From assembly GCA_964006375.1 (NCBI GenBank), contig OZ023264.1, positions 177,354,010 through 177,418,009 on the forward strand: DNA of 64,000 nucleotides, read 5' to 3'. Of this stretch, positions 52,301 to 58,300 are shown piece after piece. The stretch is from Tillus elongatus (Eukaryota; Arthropoda; Insecta; Coleoptera; Cleridae). Position 1 is the stretch's first letter. Each line of letters starts with the position of its first letter. The notes below the pieces were generated by a model. That model did not search any database and was not told the DNA's origin. It worked only from the letters and a program-made list of their open reading frames with translations. A program made the position numbers and the translations under genes.

Positions 52301-55300
52301 TGTTAAGTTTTGTGAGTTTATTAAGGTTAAAATTACACCGTTACTTATGTCTACATTCGCCTAGTTCGACAAGTTTATTCCTTAAAATATCCTCCGCTCC
52401 TTAAACACTTGCGAATGGGAAATAATGACTATATATACCTGCAAATCAATTCAGCTGACAATTAAGCTCTTGCAGAGAATTATGTTTATCACTGGGATCT
52501 ATCGGCCACCATCAAGCACCAGCGAGTTCTTTAATCGGGCATCTTAGAGAGTATCTCTCCAAAGGGTGGATATCTGCAGCGGATGTGTATCTTATTGTCG
52601 GAGATATTAATTTAAATATTTTATTGGATGTTACTTTTGCTCAGGAATACATCAATATACTGGGTGAGCTTGGTTACGTTTCATATATTAATGTGGATAC
52701 ATGTGTACAAAATGGCTCAGCCTCGTGTATCGATCACATGTTTGTCAAACTTGTGTCAGCAAAAATAGAGATTGATGCAGGTGTCTTGAGATCGGATATC
52801 ACTGACCATTATTCTACCATGATGCAGCAGTATTGTAAACCTGAGACGGGGAAAGCGAGGTAGTGATGTTGTTCGGAAATACATAGATTATAGACTGTTG
52901 AAGGATATACTGGGAAAAGTAAATTGGGATACAATATGTTGCATCGAAGATCTGGAAGTTGCATCGGAGGGCTTTGTGTGTGTGTTGCAGCACTCTGTGG
53001 AGAGAAGTACCAGAATAGTTGTATATATATAAGGAGAAAAAGAGACAAAGAGTGGATTACTAACGTTATAACACATTCTGTTTATATACAGAATCAACTT
53101 TATAAGGATATGTTGAAAAACCCTTCAGATGAGGAAACTGTGCGAAAATATAAATCATATCACAATACTCTGACCACTTATCAAAGAGGTAAAAGCAACT
53201 TACTACACCTCTAAACTTGAAAATGAAAAATTCACTAAAAAATTGTGGCAACAGGTAGGGGTAAAAAGAATGTGGTTGAAATCAAACAAATCGAGACTGA
53301 AGATGGTACTCTCGCAGTGGACATGAGTGAAATATTATAAGAGTTAAATAGTTATTTTACTACGATTGGGAAAAAGATGACAGAAGCATTACACAGTAAT
53401 GCAAGGCCAAAACCTCTGTATGGTAGTTCTGATAACTCAGCGTTCTTTGTACCAACAAACAGTGCAGAGGTTAGAGGCGTTATTCAAGAAATAAAATCAG
53501 GTAGATCACCTGGATATGATGGACAGACTGCCGACACTTTTAAAACGATACCAATGGTGCTTATATTTAATAGGTGTATCGAGACTGGTGTCTTTCCTCA
53601 TGTCTTCAAGATGGCCGTGGTGTACCCTATTTGGAAAAGCGGTGATCGCAAAAAAGTGGCAAATTATAAACCAACCTCAATAACCACTAATATTGCAAAA
53701 AAAATTTGAAAAAATTCTAATAAGCATATCATGGGTTACCTACACAAATGTGGTATCTTATCACCATTACAATTCGGCTACTATTAACTCTAGATGCCAT
53801 CACCTTGAGAAATTACATAATGCCCTCAATGAGAACAGGAAGTCTTTGTGTTTGTTTGTTGGATTACAAAAGGCTTTTGATATGGTGGGCCACAAATTGC
53901 TATTGCAGAAATTGGGGACACTGGGTTTTAGAGGAGTCTTATATCGATTTTAGAGGAGTCTTATATCGATTTTTAAAGAGTTACCTAAAGGACCGAAAAC
54001 AGTGTGTAGAAATAAATAATTTAGGAAGTGACTTCAGTACTGTTGAGTATGGCGTCCCTCTGGCTACTATGCTGGGACCAAGTAGTAGTAGTAGTAGTAG
54101 CAGTGGTGGGGAGGCTGACGCCAGGCAAGTAGGCCACAATGGGCCCTTTTTGCCAACCCCAGCAACCATGCTCTACACTGCCTCGGTTCCGTTACCAAAC
54201 CGCCTCGACCTCGAAATAAAGGCCATGGCGGTCTTCCATTGGACGGTACTTACCTGGTTCCTCTGCAGAGTCCTCGAATCGAACAATTCTGCTCGAAGAC
54301 TCCCAAATGTGAGGTGTCTTCTAAGGGCGCAGTGACCTGTAGCCAGACAGTCTTATCTCTGTCCGGCCCCTCCACGAAGTCCCTCTCCTGCCTACAGCCA
54401 CCGGCCGACCCCCAGTGCCTCTCCATGGCCTCCTCAGTCCACCTGTCTAAGGCGACAGAGACTGTCTTCCTACTTATGCCTATCGCAGGCTCCGGGTCAC
54501 AGAACGGCCGCCGGGAAACAAGCCTTGCGAGATCATTCACCACCTCATTCCCCGCTACGCCACAGTGTCCCGGAACCCACACAAGTTGCACCTCCTTTGT
54601 CCTGGCTAGTCCTTTAAGCGCGTCAGCCCGATCTATGTGTGTCGTGTCTGTGTTGTATGTGTGTGTGTGGTGAGATGAATTTATATATGTGAGGGGCGTG
54701 TGGACGTATGTATGCGTGGGAACGTGCGCTGGATGGGTGATTTTAATTTTGATTTTACTTTTAATTTTGGTTTTATAAATAAAGACGTTCATAGTAATTT
54801 TAACAGATTTATAGTTTTTGCTGTTTATATTTGATGGTTCATTGTCTATTGTTTGTGTTTTTTATATTTAATTAAACATGTTTCTATTTGATTGGATATA
54901 TACTTGACTTACGGAATCATGTACTTATAATGAGTTGCTCACACATAAGTTTTTAACTTCAGTGAGCAATAATTTTTTTTCACCTAAGGTTATTCTATCA
55001 ATTCTATCACTGTACATTCGAAAAGTAGTTTTTTTTTCAGATTGCCCTTCTGTGCTGGTCCCAAATTGTATGTTATTTTCTCCCGTAATGGGTCTAGAGG
55101 TTCATACTGTTATAGGTCAACTTAAAAATAATAAGTCAGTTTCGGTAGATGAGGTTCCAGTTGGCTTGCTAAAGTTTTGTGTGGGAGATATTGTTGACAA
55201 CCTTGCTGCAATTATGAATCGCTCTGTTGAGGAAGCCAGGTTTCCAACAGAACTAAAAACTTCGAGGGGAGTTGCGGTTCACAAGCATGGTGATAGAAGC

Positions 55301-58300
55301 ATGGTTGGAAACTACAAAATTGTCTTTGTTGTCTCAGCGTTCTCTAAGATCTTTAAAAGATTGATGTACAACAGAGTTTTGGACTATCTTGATCATTTTA
55401 TTATCTTGAATAGTAGCCAGTATGGATTTAGACCAGGGCGATCAACGGAACTGGCCACTGTGGAGCTCGTGCAATATGTTTATGACCGTCTTAATAAGAG
55501 AGAATTTGTGGCGGGTTTGTTTTTTGACCTATCTCGTGCATTTGACATGGTTGACCGGAATTTACTGTCCCATAAACTGGAGCGAATGGGTATTAGAGGC
55601 AATATTAATGGATGGTTGGTCTCATTTATGAGGCAGGGACATATGGTTGTGAATGTTGACGGAAGTTGGTCAGAGGAGCATGAAGTGGATGTGGGAACTC
55701 CTCAGGGCAGTCCTCTTCTGTTTTTAATGTATGTGAACGATATGCCGCATCACAGTGCGACTGGAAAAGTTTTTATGTTTGCTGACGACACAACAATTAT
55801 AATATCAGACAGTGATATGAATCAGATAAAAGCTAATATCTTGACTGCCTTTAATTCTTTCATCAAATGGTGTCGTTCCAATAGCCTTGTAGTGAATCTG
55901 GATAAAACTGGTTTTATGGAATTCACTGGCCCTCACAGAGTGGCAACTGTCCACTGCCAGTTGACTGGGGAGGTTGCGCATATTCCGACTTGTAAAACGG
56001 TTAGATTTCTGGGTACAGTCTTGGATTCGGCACTGTGTTGGTCAGAACAAATATTGAATGTGTGCAATAGGGTGAATTCTGCATATTATTGCCTTTTCAA
56101 CTTGAGAAGTACGCTAACTAGCGAATCTATTTTAAACGTATATTATTCATATGTACATAGCATACTGAGTTATAATGTTATGGTATGGGGTCAATCGGCT
56201 GACATAAATCGAGTTTTTATATCTCAGAAGAGGATTATCAGGTTAATTGTTAACTTAAAGCCAACAGAGAGTTGCAGAGATACCTTTAAGGCATATCGGA
56301 TACTCACAGTGTATGGCATTTATTTGTTTAAACTGTTAAAATACGTACATGCTAATGTTGGTAAATACATAAAAAATAGTGACATTCATTATTATAAGAC
56401 AAGGCAGAGCAATAAATTGCATTTGTCAGAATTTTCATTCGTCTATGTAAAAAAGTCACCATTGTACACTGGGAAGTTAATTTACAACAGCTTGCCTGTG
56501 GATCTGAAAGCAGAGAGGGACAATAAACAATTTAATAAAAGATTAAGAGATATATTGGTCGATAAGAGTTTATACAGCATTGGGGAATTTACTTAGCTTG
56601 CTAGTGTGTTAGCGTGTGTATGTGTGCTGGCGTGTCTCTGCATGCATGTGTGTGGAGGTAGGTGTGTATGCTTCGAGATGAAAGAGTGTAGCCTGCTTAC
56701 CTCTGTGTTGCTGTATTGAAGTTGTGATGTAGACTTTGGGTGCTCCATGGGCTGTCACATGCTCATCCATGTCTTTTGTAGTTTTGTGTGGTTTGTTTTG
56801 GTTTTTATATGTATGTGGTATTATATTCTATGTATTGTCTGGAACTTTTGTAAATGACTTACCATATGTACTGATTACTGTACCTCAAATGGTGAATAAA
56901 GATAATAATAATAATAATAAATGAGTGTTTAAAGTAGTAGAATAATAGTTGTAGAGCTTTTGTATATTTGGGCTGAATAAAGTATTATTATTGTCGATAT
57001 TATATTATTATTATTAATATAATTATTGTATGACAATCTGTTATGTAGGAACATAGTAAATGTATGTTAAAAAATATGTGATAGTATCTTGCTCACAAGT
57101 TGTTTCAATTTCAGATGCCATATTGTATCATGGAGAAACTTGGGAGCTCATGGGAAGAAGATGGGGTAAAATAGAGAAGGATTTCTATACAAAAAATAAA
57201 ACTTTCGATATAAGCAAAATACCTGATATCTATGATTGTATCAAATATGATCTTCAACATAATCAACATACATTGCAGTTTGAACAGGCTGAAGAATTAT
57301 ATACGTCCTCCAAATATCTAGCTGATATTGTTATTCCACAGGTAGTAAACTTTGCTATATCATTGTTTTATCTAATAAACTTATTTACTAAGACACTAGC
57401 TATTAACCGCAGCATTAGACATCAAATAAATGTGCTGTGGGGTATGCCTCTTGTAGCACTCGCTATTTAAAAAAATGTTGTGTAGTCTGCCTGTAACAGT
57501 AGGCATTAAATAAAAGTTGCAGCACAGACGTGACATCAGACATATATAAGCAACATGCATTGTTTCGTATTTATTTTTCATGAAGAACTGCAAGAAAAGC
57601 TCATCCCTAACAAATAATTTGAATCCTATTGTTACGTTCTCCGGGGTTCTGGATTTGTTGAGGAACAAAACACAGCTTTTCAAACTACTCATTTATTATA
57701 TGCAACTATTTTCCAACACCAGTATCAACTAAAATGTTTCTCTCTATTATTAAATGTCCATAGAACTGTATTCCACTATTCGCCTTCTATGATCGCTTCT
57801 TAAACACCAACACTTACTGCTAACTCGCTTAATACTCTATGATCACTATTCTACACCACACCGAGTTAATACTGAACTAACTCACTCTATGTACTGTTTG
57901 TCTATTTATACTCTCCATTCAGATTCTAGACCTACACTTTTCTACACCTGTCACTTCTGGTCCCTTCTAGAAATATCATTCCAGAGTGTTCGCTCTTACC
58001 AACACACTTTATAATTGACATCTGACCATAGAAGCAACAAAGTCCATAAACTTAATTATCATAGACAAATGTGACACTGCCCCCCTCTTAATATTCCATC
58101 GTCCCGGTTGAATTATGACATTTCTTGGAATGGCGTAAGTCTGTGCATATGGACCACCTTCATCTTGCTCTTAGGGCTCCTCTGAACTCTGTAGACGTCA
58201 TTAATCCTTCTGACCACCTTATAAGGACCTTCCCATAATTTCTGTAGTTTTGGTGACCGTCCCTTGCATCATACTGGATTGTAGAACAACACCCGATCTT

